A DNA stretch of 64,000 bases, taken from assembly GCA_037974665.1 (NCBI GenBank), contig CM075783.1, forward strand, positions 17,640,762 through 17,704,761, written 5' to 3'. The number at the start of each line of letters is the position of its first letter. Within the stretch, counting starts at the first letter, position 1. Both the position numbers and the translations under genes were made by a program. Shown here piece by piece: positions 23,251 to 34,000 of the stretch. Origin of the DNA: Ehretia macrophylla (Eukaryota; Streptophyta; Magnoliopsida; Boraginales; Ehretiaceae). The notes under the pieces were generated by a model. That model did not search any database and had not been told where the DNA came from. It saw only the letters and a list, made by a program, of their open reading frames with translations.

Positions 23251-23469
23251 AATCTCATTTTTATAGGAAGTGTGTCTCTCATCTTTTATTGATTTTGGAA
23301 GTTGGCTATCCTTTTCGAGATTTGGCTATCTTCCATTAAAGGCTTGCCTTAGTAGGTCTCATGATATTTGTGTAAAAAAATTACAATTATTGACAGGACT
23401 TAGGACGCGAATATCAAATTCATTGTAGAGACATAATTTGTCTCGACATAAACAACAACTAAACATTCA

Positions 23470-24998
23470 AATAGTGTTTTCTTAGTTGCTCTATGTGCCA
23501 AACCTTTCTCAGTTCTTTACCGCTGAGGTTTTCGAATCTGTAGGCTCCTAGCTTGACCTCTCCAGCTATCTTGTAAGGGCCTCCCCAATTTGGTCCAAGC
23601 TTTCCCTAATTTGGGTCAGGTCTGAAGATTACCTTTTTTTTTTAGGCCCCAATCTTCTTTTTTGAGCTTTCTGGAATCTCAATTAGTTCTTTCTTTCCTT
23701 TCTGCAACCTCAGACTAGTCGCATAGTATTCTTGGGATCTCCTCCGGTCCTCTCTTCTTTATGTCTTCGTCTTTCTCTGCCATTGCCATTTCTTTTACTT
23801 TAATATATTTCTCAGCTCTGATCATCAAATCTGTCATGTTCTGCGGGGTCTTTTTGGCTAAGGAAGCATGGAACAACTCGTTTGTTACCCCCTTTGTGAA
23901 TGCCTGTATTGCAAATCTCTGATCAAATTGCATACACTGAAGGGTTGCCTCATTAAAGCGAGTTGCATACTAGCGGAGAGTTTCTCCTTCTCTCTGCTTT
24001 AGACCGAGCAAGAAGGTAGTGTGACGGGTAGGCTTAATACCAAAGGAAAATCTCCCAATGAAAACTCTACTAACTGTGCATAAGAACCGATTAACCCATC
24101 CTTTAGTTCATCATACCATACCTTGCCCGCTTCCACCAAAGTTCTTGCAAAAGCTTTACATATCCAGGCCTTTGGCAACTCTGTGAACTCCATTTTGTGC
24201 CTGAATACCGCCAGGTGATCTTTAGGGTCTCCATGTCCATCATAGGTAGGCAAATGAGGCAATTTATACTGCACGGGCTTCGAAACTTTGTTGATGGCGT
24301 GATTAAAGGGATTTGGGCCTCTAAAAGCCCTTGTAACTGAGATAGTACAAGTAGTACCTCTTATTCGGGCACTTTGAAACGGGCCTCCCACCGCCGTATC
24401 CAAGCTTTGAGATGACCCTGTGGAGTTCACCATCTCCTTGTGTTGCCCCCTAGTATGAACTCGTTGTCTGGACTCTCTTGGGTTGGTTGTGTTTCTGGCT
24501 GATTGGGTGTTTTGGCATGAGTAGTTTCGCTGGGGCATTTGATGTTGTTGGTTATCTTGGTGGTAAGGTGCTGGTTGAGGTGCTCGGTTATGAAGGTTTC
24601 ATTCAATTACTCCAAAGTTCGTAGGATGTATCCTAAATCTGTCGGTGGGTTAATCTGCAGAATATGTGTTGGGGCAGTGGGATATTGCCACCCTGGGTAC
24701 CAAACTAGTCCCTGCGGACAATTCTGAGAGTACGTTGGTAGATAGTTTGGATACAGATTTCTGATGGGTTAGTGTATGGTAGGCGGTTTCCCGCTGGTAT
24801 TTCCACTCCTGGCGGTGGTGGGTCAGTCTGTCCAAGATTAGAGGTCTCCCATGGACAGAAATGCATATTTGGCAGCTCCATAGCTTCTTCTTCATGTACA
24901 ATTGCAACATTCTGACTCCTAGTAGTAACCATGGTATAATCTTGTGTAAACTCAGTAGGGAACTTAGAATCGGCTCCACGGTGGGCGCCAACCTTCAT
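23470..24998 (-). pseudogene. Gypsy gag-like and terminal pol-like remains
   Basis: From the primer-binding site the minus strand gives a gag region with DPKDHLAVFRHKMEFTELP and WYDELKDGLIGSYAQL, a Retrotrans_gag pattern of Tat-type elements, and further gag at 23715-23933. It passes into about 23650-23470, where GPNWGGPYKIAGEVK and KVWHIEQLRKHY are the usual last residues of Gypsy polyproteins. The enzymes in between are absent, so the element depended on others. Broken. Confidence 0.7.
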
Positions 24999-26683
24999 GA
25001 TATGGACGTTTTGTCCGAGGTCCCTTGGACCTCTGATGTTGAGGTCCGAGCTCCAGGAGTTCGAGGTCCAAGGACTTTTGTCCGAGGTCCTTAGGAGCTC
25101 AGACAGGTCTGTCCAAGGTCCAAGGACCTCAAACCAAGGAGTCTGAGGTCCAAGGACCTCGGACAGACCTCATCCGAGGTCCTTAAGACCTCGGACAAAG
25201 GAGTCCGAGGTCCATAGGACCTTGGACCAGAGAGTCCGAGGCTCAAGGGACCTTGGACCAGGGAGTCCGAGGCTTAAGGGACCTTGGACCAGGGAGTCCG
25301 AGGCCCAAGGACCTCGGATAGACGTCGTCCGAGGTCCGTAAGACCTCGAACATGCTTTCTCCGAGGTCTTAGAGACCTCGGACGAGTTGTCGGATACATC
25401 CGACCCCTCGGAAATAACACCTGGGCCTCGGTCATCTTGCGTGGAGAGACTTTATGGGGTCAGACGAGGCATAGGGCCATCCGAAAGTCGCATTTTAAGA
25501 CCCCAAGCCAAGAGACACAAGTAAACATTATTTCATAAATTTAGGGAATCTCCAACTAATCTCCCACTGATCCTTTTAAGCAATTATTCATTGGTCCTTT
25601 AATAATTTTCCACCATGCTTGCAATAATGATCCACTACTGCATCTTTACCCTTTTGACTAAGCAACCATGATAACCTCTCTTTTGACTCAGCAACCATGA
25701 TGACTTCAACAATCATGGTGCCTATAAAAGGCCAGAGTTTTCAGCAGGGAAGAGGGGGTACTTTTGATACTCACATTAGTACATACATATATACTTTTTC
25801 CTCTACAAAAGCACCACGCTAATTTAAGCATTGGAGTGCTAATGCGGGCAAGACCCGCCAAGCCCTCTTTGTTTTGCAGATATCAAGGCAGCGCGTGAAG
25901 GCTACTTACGACTCGACGTTTTTTACCTTAACAGGTTGGCGCCCACCGTGGGGTCGATTCTTATCATGATATGGACATTTTGTCTGAGGTCCTTGAGACC
26001 TCGGACAAAGGGAGTCTGAGGTCCCTTGGACCTCAGATGTTAAGGTCCGAGCTCCAGGGTGTTCAAGCTCAAGGACCTCGAACTGACCTCATCCGAGGTC
26101 CCTAGGACCTCGGACAGACTTCGGACGTGTTTTCTCCGAGGTCCTAGAGACCTTGGACGAGTTGTCGAATATATTCAACCCCTCGGGAATAATACCTGGG
26201 CCTCGGTCATCGTGCGTGGAGAGGCTTTATGGGGTCAGACGAGGCATAGGGCCATCCGAAAGTCGCCTTTTAAGCCCCAAGCCAAGAGACACAAGTAAAT
26301 ATTGTTCCATAAATTTAGGGAATCTCCAGTTAATCTCCCACTGATCCTTTTAAACAATTATTCATTGGTCCTTTAATAATTTTCCACCATGCTTGCAATA
26401 ATGATCCATTATGGCACCTTTACCCTTTTGACTCAACAACCATGATGACTTCAACAGTCATAGTGCCTATAAAAGGCCAGAGTTTTCAGCAGGGAAAAGA
26501 GGATACTTCTGATACTCACATTAATACATACATATATACTTTTTCCTCTACAAAAATACTATGCTAATTTAAGCATCGGAGTGCTAAAGCGGGCAAGACC
26601 CGCCAAGCCCTCTTTGTTTTGCAGATATCAAGGTAGCGCGTGAAGGCTACTTGCGACTCGACGTTTTTTACCTTAATAGGGGG

Positions 26684-26919
26684 CTAGCTTAGCATTGGAT
26701 CATTTGCAGATTGAGAGAAATTCTAGGCAATTTAGTCGCTTATCATGGATGATACCTTGCCTAACAACCACTTCAAATCACTGATTGAGGAATCCAGAAA
26801 CATTACGTGAAGCAGACCAAATTCTCAACTGGGGCATATATATCAAGAAGTCAACAATTATGTTGATTGGGTAGCGAACTATGATTGGGTTACTAGTTGA
26901 AAAATTGTACAAATTAAAC
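26684..26919. other. No feature recognised
   Basis: Single-copy looking flank to the right of the Gypsy complex. Confidence 0.4.
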
Positions 26920-27300
26920 TAAGGGTGAATATCACTTTGGGTCCTTTACCTTTGACCTCATTGACATTTTGGTCCCTTATCTTAAAAAATGAGACATTTC
27001 AGTCACTTATCTTTTAAAGTTGGGATATCGTTAGTTCTTGTTGCTGATTCCGTTAAAAAAAGACGGAAAAACACGTGATTAACCAAAATACCCTTACCAC
27101 CACCACCGCTACCACCACCAAATTGTAGGGGTATTTTGGTCAACCATAAGTTTTTTATGTATTTTTTAACAAAATCAGCGACAAGGGCTAACGATGTCTC
27201 AACTTTAAAAGATAAGGGACTAAAATATCTCACTTTTGAAGAGAAGGGACTAAAGTGTCAATGAGGTCAAAGATAAGGGACCAAAAGTGGTATTAACCCT
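26920..27300. mobile_element. Mutator-type MITE
   Basis: Inverted ends (left agggtgaatatcactttggg, right complement agggttaataccacttttgg) extend inward through ccttta.ctttgacctcattgac. The centre is a second hairpin with a ccaccaccaccgctacc run. Candidate 9-bp target repeats are aaattaaac (26911-26919) and aaattaaat (27301-27309), 8 of 9 matching. A related half copy is at 10310-10550. Confidence 0.8.
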
Positions 27301-27339
27301 AAATTAAATGATGAGTTGACCTTAAAGCAATATATTAAT

Positions 27340-27545
27340 TGTTTGGGAAATATCTAGTCTTTGATGCAAACCATAGTTTACATCGAGCTATCTCTTCCTC
27401 AGTCATGGATGATATATAAGATTGAAGTGTAAAATGTGCAACAAAAGACTTCCAACTGGCTTAGACTACAACATCCTAAAGTGCTCAAGTACTCTTTCAA
27501 TATATATACTTCTTATGTGATAAGAACAATGTTTCGTTGCATCTA
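27340..27545. repeat. Inverted copy of the 53460-54290 spacer, with the empty site of a MITE
   Basis: Read in reverse complement, this block matches 53461-53520 joined directly to 54145-54290. The 614 bp present there at 53521-54134 are absent here; the single gactacaaca at 27465-27474 is the unoccupied target. Confidence 0.82.
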
Positions 27546-27935
27546 TGGTTAATGATCTCCATGCCTAAGATCTTCACTACATCCAAAGTCTTTCATTTCA
27601 AATTCAAATTCAACTGAGTTTCAAGTTGTTGTTCCCTGACATGTTCGTGGAGGCGACTAACATACCATTAGTGGTAAGTAGTTTTTAAACCTATCAAGTT
27701 TTGGTTTCATATTTGGTGTTAGGTTATATTCATCGATTTTGAGTTTGAATACTCAATTTTTTAAGGAGATCAAACCCATTGCCATTCCTAGAAGTGATGA
27801 ACATTGCATGTTAAGCCTTTGTCGCCTATGTGTTTGTAAGATTGTAGATTCCAAATTTGAGGTGTTCAATCTAGAAGAACATCACGGGGATTAAAAGATT
27901 GTGTAGTGAATGAAGTGAAAACCATAATTAGATGA

Positions 27936-28344
27936 TGATATGGGTATAAACCGACTCGACCTGAATATGGGTACGAACCAATCTGATACAACTGGAGTGA
28001 CCCAAATATGTTTGATGATTTGATAGACAGTTTAGACATTACACGCTGGACAAAGATAATATCCGCTGGGTAAAAGGGGGAGGTCTGACATACGCAATAG
28101 GGGCACCATTACGCATTTAATACTTGCTCATCATTTATGTTAGTATAAATAGTCTATTCAATGTACCAACCAAAGGTAACTGATATTCATTAATTACTAT
28201 TTCTCTCTTAGTGATTATTTGTGTTCGGACAAACTAACTTATTTTTACATTGGAAGAGGTACATGGGTGATAACCCCCTCTCTCCTTTTCCTTGTTTTGC
28301 AGATTAGCACTGAGTTCGGGTTGTAGAATATTCAACCCTTATCA
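27936..28344 (+). mobile_element. Solo LTR, probably Gypsy
   Basis: The 409-bp unit starts TGATATGGGT and ends ACCCTTATCA. It has a TATA-like tataaatag near 28144 and a ccttgttttgcagat motif before its 3' end. Flanks gatga (27931-27935) and gctga (28345-28349) fit a 5-bp duplication with one change. The sequence after it resembles 20497-20580. There is no internal region: an LTR left by recombination. Confidence 0.6.
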
Positions 28345-28615
28345 GCTGAAGATGAGGTACATGATCACTTTCTTTAAATAATTCACTTTTAACCTTATTC
28401 TCTTTTGAAATCGCAGCTTTAACATGTCAATTTGTATTTTTGTCTTGATTATTAGCTTGTTCCAATGGTGTTCCAGCGAGAAGGTACTATCTATTGTTGG
28501 CCTAATCGATCCAGTGATGAAACGAACAAGGAAAGATCGTAGTTGAGTTGCCTGATTGGCTTACTAGTGAGATGTAAGGGAGGCCTAAGCCAAAATTTCA
28601 TAACGCAATAGTATA

Positions 28616-29060
28616 AATAGGGGCGTATCTAAAATTTATGTTCGGTAGGGGTTAAAATTACATAATTTAATACTTATATATGAATAACTTTTTCAGTGAC
28701 TGCTAAATTGATTTTTTAACCTAAAAGTACGTTAAAAATACACCTATTTTTATAAAATGTCACCCTGACTCACTTTTTAATGATTCAATTCTTGGGGTTA
28801 AAAATTGTGAAAGAGTATGGACATTTCACCTAAGTCAACAGGTTAAGAAGGGGCAAATCTAAAATTTATGTTCGCTGGTTGAAATTATACAATTTAATAC
28901 TCATATATGAGTAGATTTTTTAATGGGGACTAAATTTATTTTTTAGCCTAAAAATACTTTAAAAATACACATTTTTTAATAAAATGTACCCAACCCACTC
29001 TTTAATGATCCTACAGTCGGGGCTAAAGATTGTGAAAGAGCATGGACATTTCAAGGAACT
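28616..29060. repeat. Two tandem, diverged copies of a TE fragment
   Basis: 28616-28850 and 28851-29060 both run from aggggc..atctaaaatttatgttcg to gtgaaagag.atggacatttca. The start aggggcgtatctaaaattt recalls hAT ends (caggggcgga), but the inverted ends are not complete. Confidence 0.6.
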
Positions 29061-29269
29061 GTTACTTGATCCGAATTTGTTTCATAGTCATCTCACTCTC
29101 GCTCCTCCTTTCCAACGATTTATTATGTTTAATATATGTTAAGAATCATAAAGTTGAATTAATTGGTCTCCAATGGATGAGCCTAAGATTTTATAAAGTG
29201 CTTTAGAAGTCTATGATTTTTCAATGTGAGATAAGTACGGTATATTCTAGCTAATAATATATGAGAAGA

Positions 29270-30430
29270 TTTCAGCAATATTTTTCATAAGTTTGGGGCT
29301 TCATCAATATGATGTAAAGATGGCTTGAAGTTATAATTATACGTACAATCTTTAATGAAGCTTTTCTCTGTTGTTTCTGGCTATCCACTTTAAGTGTAAT
29401 GTGAACATTTCTGTCACTTTGTGATCCTTGATTCATCATCTATAAATTTTACCAACTAAAACTCCAAGTCGGATACTTTTTTTTTTTACCCCCACCACGG
29501 TGAGATTCGAACCTTAACCTTCCAACTATCAGGGTAGTAACCCACCAATAGGCTATTGATCATGAATCTCACCAAGCCTGAGATTATGCAAACTTTTCTT
29601 CCTAAAATATACCTCATTGTAATTAACAAAAAAATTTACCTTATTGCCAAGTAGTTGTTTTTGACTTAGCCTCCATGTAACCAGAAAAAGAGAGAAAAAA
29701 AATCCCCCAAAAGCATGGTTTCTTCAATTGCTCAATAAGACTTTGGTATTACTTTGTCAACAAGAAAAGCAAGATATGTAATTAATTGGTATCACTTGGT
29801 AGACACTGTTGGCACCAATCTAAAAAATTATAACAGAATAATTACACTTTATGATAAAATCTATAGTAACGACACACTCCCATGTATTTTGTTAAAAATA
29901 CATAATAGCCCCTATATTTTATAAATGAGTTAATTACCCTCTTGTATTTTAAAAAAATAGTTGAATATCTCCTTATATTTTAAAAACGTAGTTGATTACC
30001 CCCATATATTTTAAAAACGAAGTTGAATATCCCCTATTAAAATAAATAATTTTTTTAACAAAAGTCAATATTTAGCTACATTTTTAAAAACACAGGGAGG
30101 GTAATCAGCTTATTTATAAAACACATGGGAGTATTTAGTTATATTTTTAAAACATAAGAAGGTAATCAGTTCACTTTAAAATCACGAGGGTGTCAACAAA
30201 GCAAAACACTTGTTGAGTAAAAAGCTAGGACATTACTTCCTAGCTATGCTTTTACAACTGTATCTATCACTCTTTGTGATCCTTGATTCATCATCTTGAA
30301 ATTTTATCTCATTGCTGGGTAAGCTGAAACACCAAGCCTGAGATTATGCAAATTTTCCTTCCTCAAAATTTTACCTCATTGCCAGGGTAGTTTTTTAGCC
30401 TCCATGTCACCAAAAGAAAAAAGAAAAAGA
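29270..30430. repeat. DC1-cluster spacer block, inverted and partly doubled
   Basis: 29270-29740 and again 30245-30425 are reverse-complement matches of the spacer at 52950-53235 (and 40375-40560), recognisable by tttgtgatccttgattcatcatc, aagcctgagattatgcaaa and gcctccatgt. The DC1 3' flank that follows (30770-30960) keeps the same orientation as at 54390-54590, so only the spacer is inverted. Confidence 0.75.
29469..29567 (-). mobile_element. tRNA-derived SINE
   Basis: On the minus strand it has an A-box-like atagcctattggtggg, a B box ggttcgaatct and an A-rich tail (tttttttttt on the plus strand). It interrupts the spacer block at a point where the sister copy at 30335 reads aacaccaagcctgag continuously. 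The flanks actccaag and ctcaccaag are a plausible target duplication. Confidence 0.65.
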
Positions 30431-31050
30431 AAAAGTATTTTGCTTAAAGGATGGTCTCTAAATTACATATTTCTTCGTTGTCTACTTTTATAGCAACGTA
30501 AAACTTGTCTAATTCGTTAGAAGTCACTAGTTGCGCACAATAAATTTAACATATCTTTTAAAGATTTGAAATTCATATAATGGATTGTTGATTAGTCTAA
30601 TGCAAGTGAGCGTAGCCGTTAAAGGTGATTTTGTTCCGCTGGTAAAGCTCAAATTTTTTGTAGTGACTGATTAATATAACCTAATACCAAATTCGAAAAC
30701 AAAACTTGATGGGTTTAAAAACCACTTAGCACTAATGACATGTTAGTTGACTCCATGAAACTACATAAGTGATCATCGACCTCTTCAAGATCTTGATTGT
30801 TTTATGGATACCAACATGTAATTATCTTTTGTATTTAAATAAAGAAAAAAAAAACGTAAGGGACATACATTAATAGATCTCTTTTATTAATATTGATAAT
30901 AAGTACATATTGCGATTAAGCAAAAGAAAAGACAAGATAATGATTACAGGAGTAATATCAATTTCATGATTTTTCGAATCATTTATTATATGCATTACAA
31001 GTTTACGTACAGATTCATTTACTTTCATCCAAAAGGACTCTATGCTCTTC

Positions 31051-34000
31051 CTAGTTGGACTTCTTAGGACTGGAATCGACAATCTTCCGAACACATCGCT
31101 GGCAGAGGTTAAAATAGCAAGTTTCACATTCAAAGCCGATGCGTCCTTCCAAATTACGATCACATTTGTTACAAGAGAATTTATATTTAACTTCCCTCAC
31201 AAAGGTGAGAGGATGTGGGTGATACTCAATTTGAAGTTTACCACCAAACTTCACTTTACGATCCCCGCCAAGTCTAGGAATGCATTTAAGATGAAAGGAA
31301 TTAATATCGCATTCACGACAATGATATAGCCAGTACTTGGGATGGATTTCTTTTTCACAAATGTCACAAATAAATTCATCAGGATGATAATAAAAGGGTG
31401 GAAAGCTCAGTATGAGAGGGTGTTTATCCCATCTATGTCTGACAGTCTGAGGGCATGTTGCGCAATCCATAGCCAAATTGTACTCATCGGAAGTCTTCTT
31501 GCTACTAAAGGAGAACAACGAATTGTAACGCTTGCAAGTCTTGCAACTAAAGAAGACATCCTAATGCCTGGAATTACAGGCGTTGCAAAACTTTAGGGAA
31601 ATGCCACCTCGAAAAGGAAGTGGTCGTGACCTTCAAGCTTAATTGCAGGAGGAAAAGTAGCACAATTGATGTCAAGCAATAAGTGACACTCCTTGCACTT
31701 ATAGAAGAATCTGTTACAAAACTAGTAACAGTAATCACAGTGAAAAGAACCAGAAAACTCCTGGCGGCAATGATTGAGGGAGAGTTGATGCTTGGGATTG
31801 TAGGAACATGAGAGGTTATTTGGAAGCTGAGCACAATGTAAATGGATGAAGTAGCTGCATTGAGCACAAGTATAACATGTTGGGTATCAGCGCAGCGGAA
31901 TGTTTGGGGCGAAGCGGTATCACACAGTTAAAATAAGACTGAGAAAATGATAATTGAGACACAATATTTTTACGTGGAAAACCCTCAAACAAATTAAGGG
32001 AAAAACCACGGGCAAGTATAGGAGGTTTCACTATGATGTAAGAATAAATTACAATATCATTCTCTTTAATATAAGGAGAAACTAATTCTTACTCACAAAT
32101 TAAGATAATTAATATGGAAGAAAACTCTCAAAAAAACTCTTAATATTTTCTCTCTGATTTCTGGGATTATAGGATACCATTGAACTGAAGAATGACTACT
32201 ATTTATAGCAGAAATTCTACAATGGTTCTGTGTATTTGCTTCGTTGTGCTTCACATTTAACAACGTGCAATGTCTTCAACTTTGTTTCCGCATGCAAGGT
32301 GACAATGCATCTGATCAAAGTCTGCAGCTCACTTTTTTCATTTCAATTCCATGTGCTGCCATTGCTTTTGCCTTGTTTAATATTTTACTATCTTTTCTTT
32401 TTGCTTTTCCCAACACACCTCATGTGAAGCATGCAGGACCATACCTTTCTTCTATGTGCAAATGAGCTTTACACATCACATTCTCCCACTTAAAACTCAT
32501 TTGTTGATCTTTCCGAATCTCTCCGTACCTGCCATTTCTTGTTGCTTACGTTTTCGCTACACCACAAGAGGATCTACTCCAAACGAACTTGTCAACGTTG
32601 ATTGGCTTTGTCATGACATCTGCTAGGTTGTCATTAGTGTGGATCTTCTGCATATCCACACTTCCTTCCTCTACTACTTCTCGAACGAAGTGATATTGAA
32701 CCCCTATGTGCTTTGTTCTAGAATGAAAAGCTGGATTCCTTGCAATGTGCAAGGCACTCTGGCTATCACAATACAAGGGAATTTTCTCTTGTTTGTGCCC
32801 GAGCTCCTCCATTAAACTTTTAATCCAGATTGCTTCTTTACAAGCATGTGTAGCCGCCATGTATTCAGCCTCTGTTGTAGATAAAGCTACAACAGTCTGT
32901 AACTTAGATACCCAGCTTACCGCGCCTCCTGCAAGTGTAAACACATAGCCTGTAGTGGATTTTCGTTTGTTAAAATCACTTGCAAAATCTGAATCAACAA
33001 AACCATTACAATATATTTTGATCCTTCATAACATAATGCAACATCCGAGGTTCCTTTAATGTATCTTAGGATCCTCTTAACTGCGTTCCAGTGCTCTCTA
33101 CCAGGATTTGCCATGAACCGACTGACTGCGCTGACTGCTTGAGCAATATCTGGTCTCGTACATATCATAGCAAACATGAGACTTCCCACTGCTGATGCAT
33201 ACGGTACTCGAGACATTTCCATCCTCTCTGCTTCATCACTAGGGCACATACTTGAGGATAATTTATAATTAACAGGAAATGGGGTTGAGATTTCCTTACA
33301 GTCTTGCATGTTGAAGCGCCGCAAGATTTTCTTGAAGTAATTATTCTGGGAAATCCGTATTTTCCTGCCTTTTCTGTCTCGGTGAATTTGCATCCCTAAA
33401 ATCTTGTTTGCTGGTCCTAAATCCTTCATGTCGAACTCCCTAGCCAACTGTGCCTTCAAATCTTGGACTCGATCTTTGCTGGGGCCTGTTACCAGCATGT
33501 CATCCACATACAACAACAGAATGATGAAATCATTATCTCCAAACCTTTTGTAATACGTACAATGGTCTGAATTGAGTCTGTTGTACCCGAGGCTAATTAT
33601 GAAGGAATCAAATCTCTTGTACCAGCATCTCGGCGCCTGCTTTAGACCGTACAGAGATTTGGTCAACATGCAAACCAAGTTTCCTTTTTCTTTCTCAACA
33701 AAACCTTCTGGTTGGATCATGTAAATCTTTTCTTCAAGTTCACCATGAAGAAAAGCAGTCTTTACATCTAATTGTTCTAGATATAAATCAAATACAACAC
33801 ACATGGCCAAGACTACTCTGATAGTTGTAAGTCTAACCACAGGAGAAAATATTTCGTTGAAGTCAATACCTTCTTTTTGAGCAAATCCTTTCACCACCAG
33901 TCTTGCACGATATCTCTCCACTTGGTCATTTCCATCTCGCTTGATCTTGAATACCCATTTGTTACCGATGGCTTTCCGTCTAGGTGGTAGAGGAACAAGC

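Larger units (their letters stand above)
21447..26678. mobile_element. Tat-like Gypsy complex with three LTRs in unusual order
   Basis: The LTR runs TGATATGGAC...ACCTTAACA. Copies are L1 21447-22305 (minus), L2 24998-25933 (plus) and L3 25967-26678 (plus). The minus-strand interior 22306-24997 has a polypurine tract beside L1 and a primer-binding site (TTGGCGCCCACCGTGG) at its other end, which meets the 5' end of L2. L2 and L3 are separated by about 33 bp that include a second primer-binding site. The whole is bounded by ggggg at 21442-21446 and 26679-26683. The interior holds gag-like and terminal pol-like sequence and a minisatellite; it is non-coding as a unit and broken. The LTRs differ in length through a variable number of gaggtcc/ggacctc palindromic repeats. 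Fairly young by the similarity of the LTRs. Confidence 0.82.

Noticed and set aside
22690-23282. Long Arg/Pro/Gly-rich open frames
   Set aside because: They follow the period of the minisatellite on the same strand and are made by the repeat, not by a gene.
32230-32465. Hydrophobic open frames, also at 36930-37127
   Set aside because: They lie at identical positions in both LTRs of Copia 1, so they are LTR sequence and not genes.
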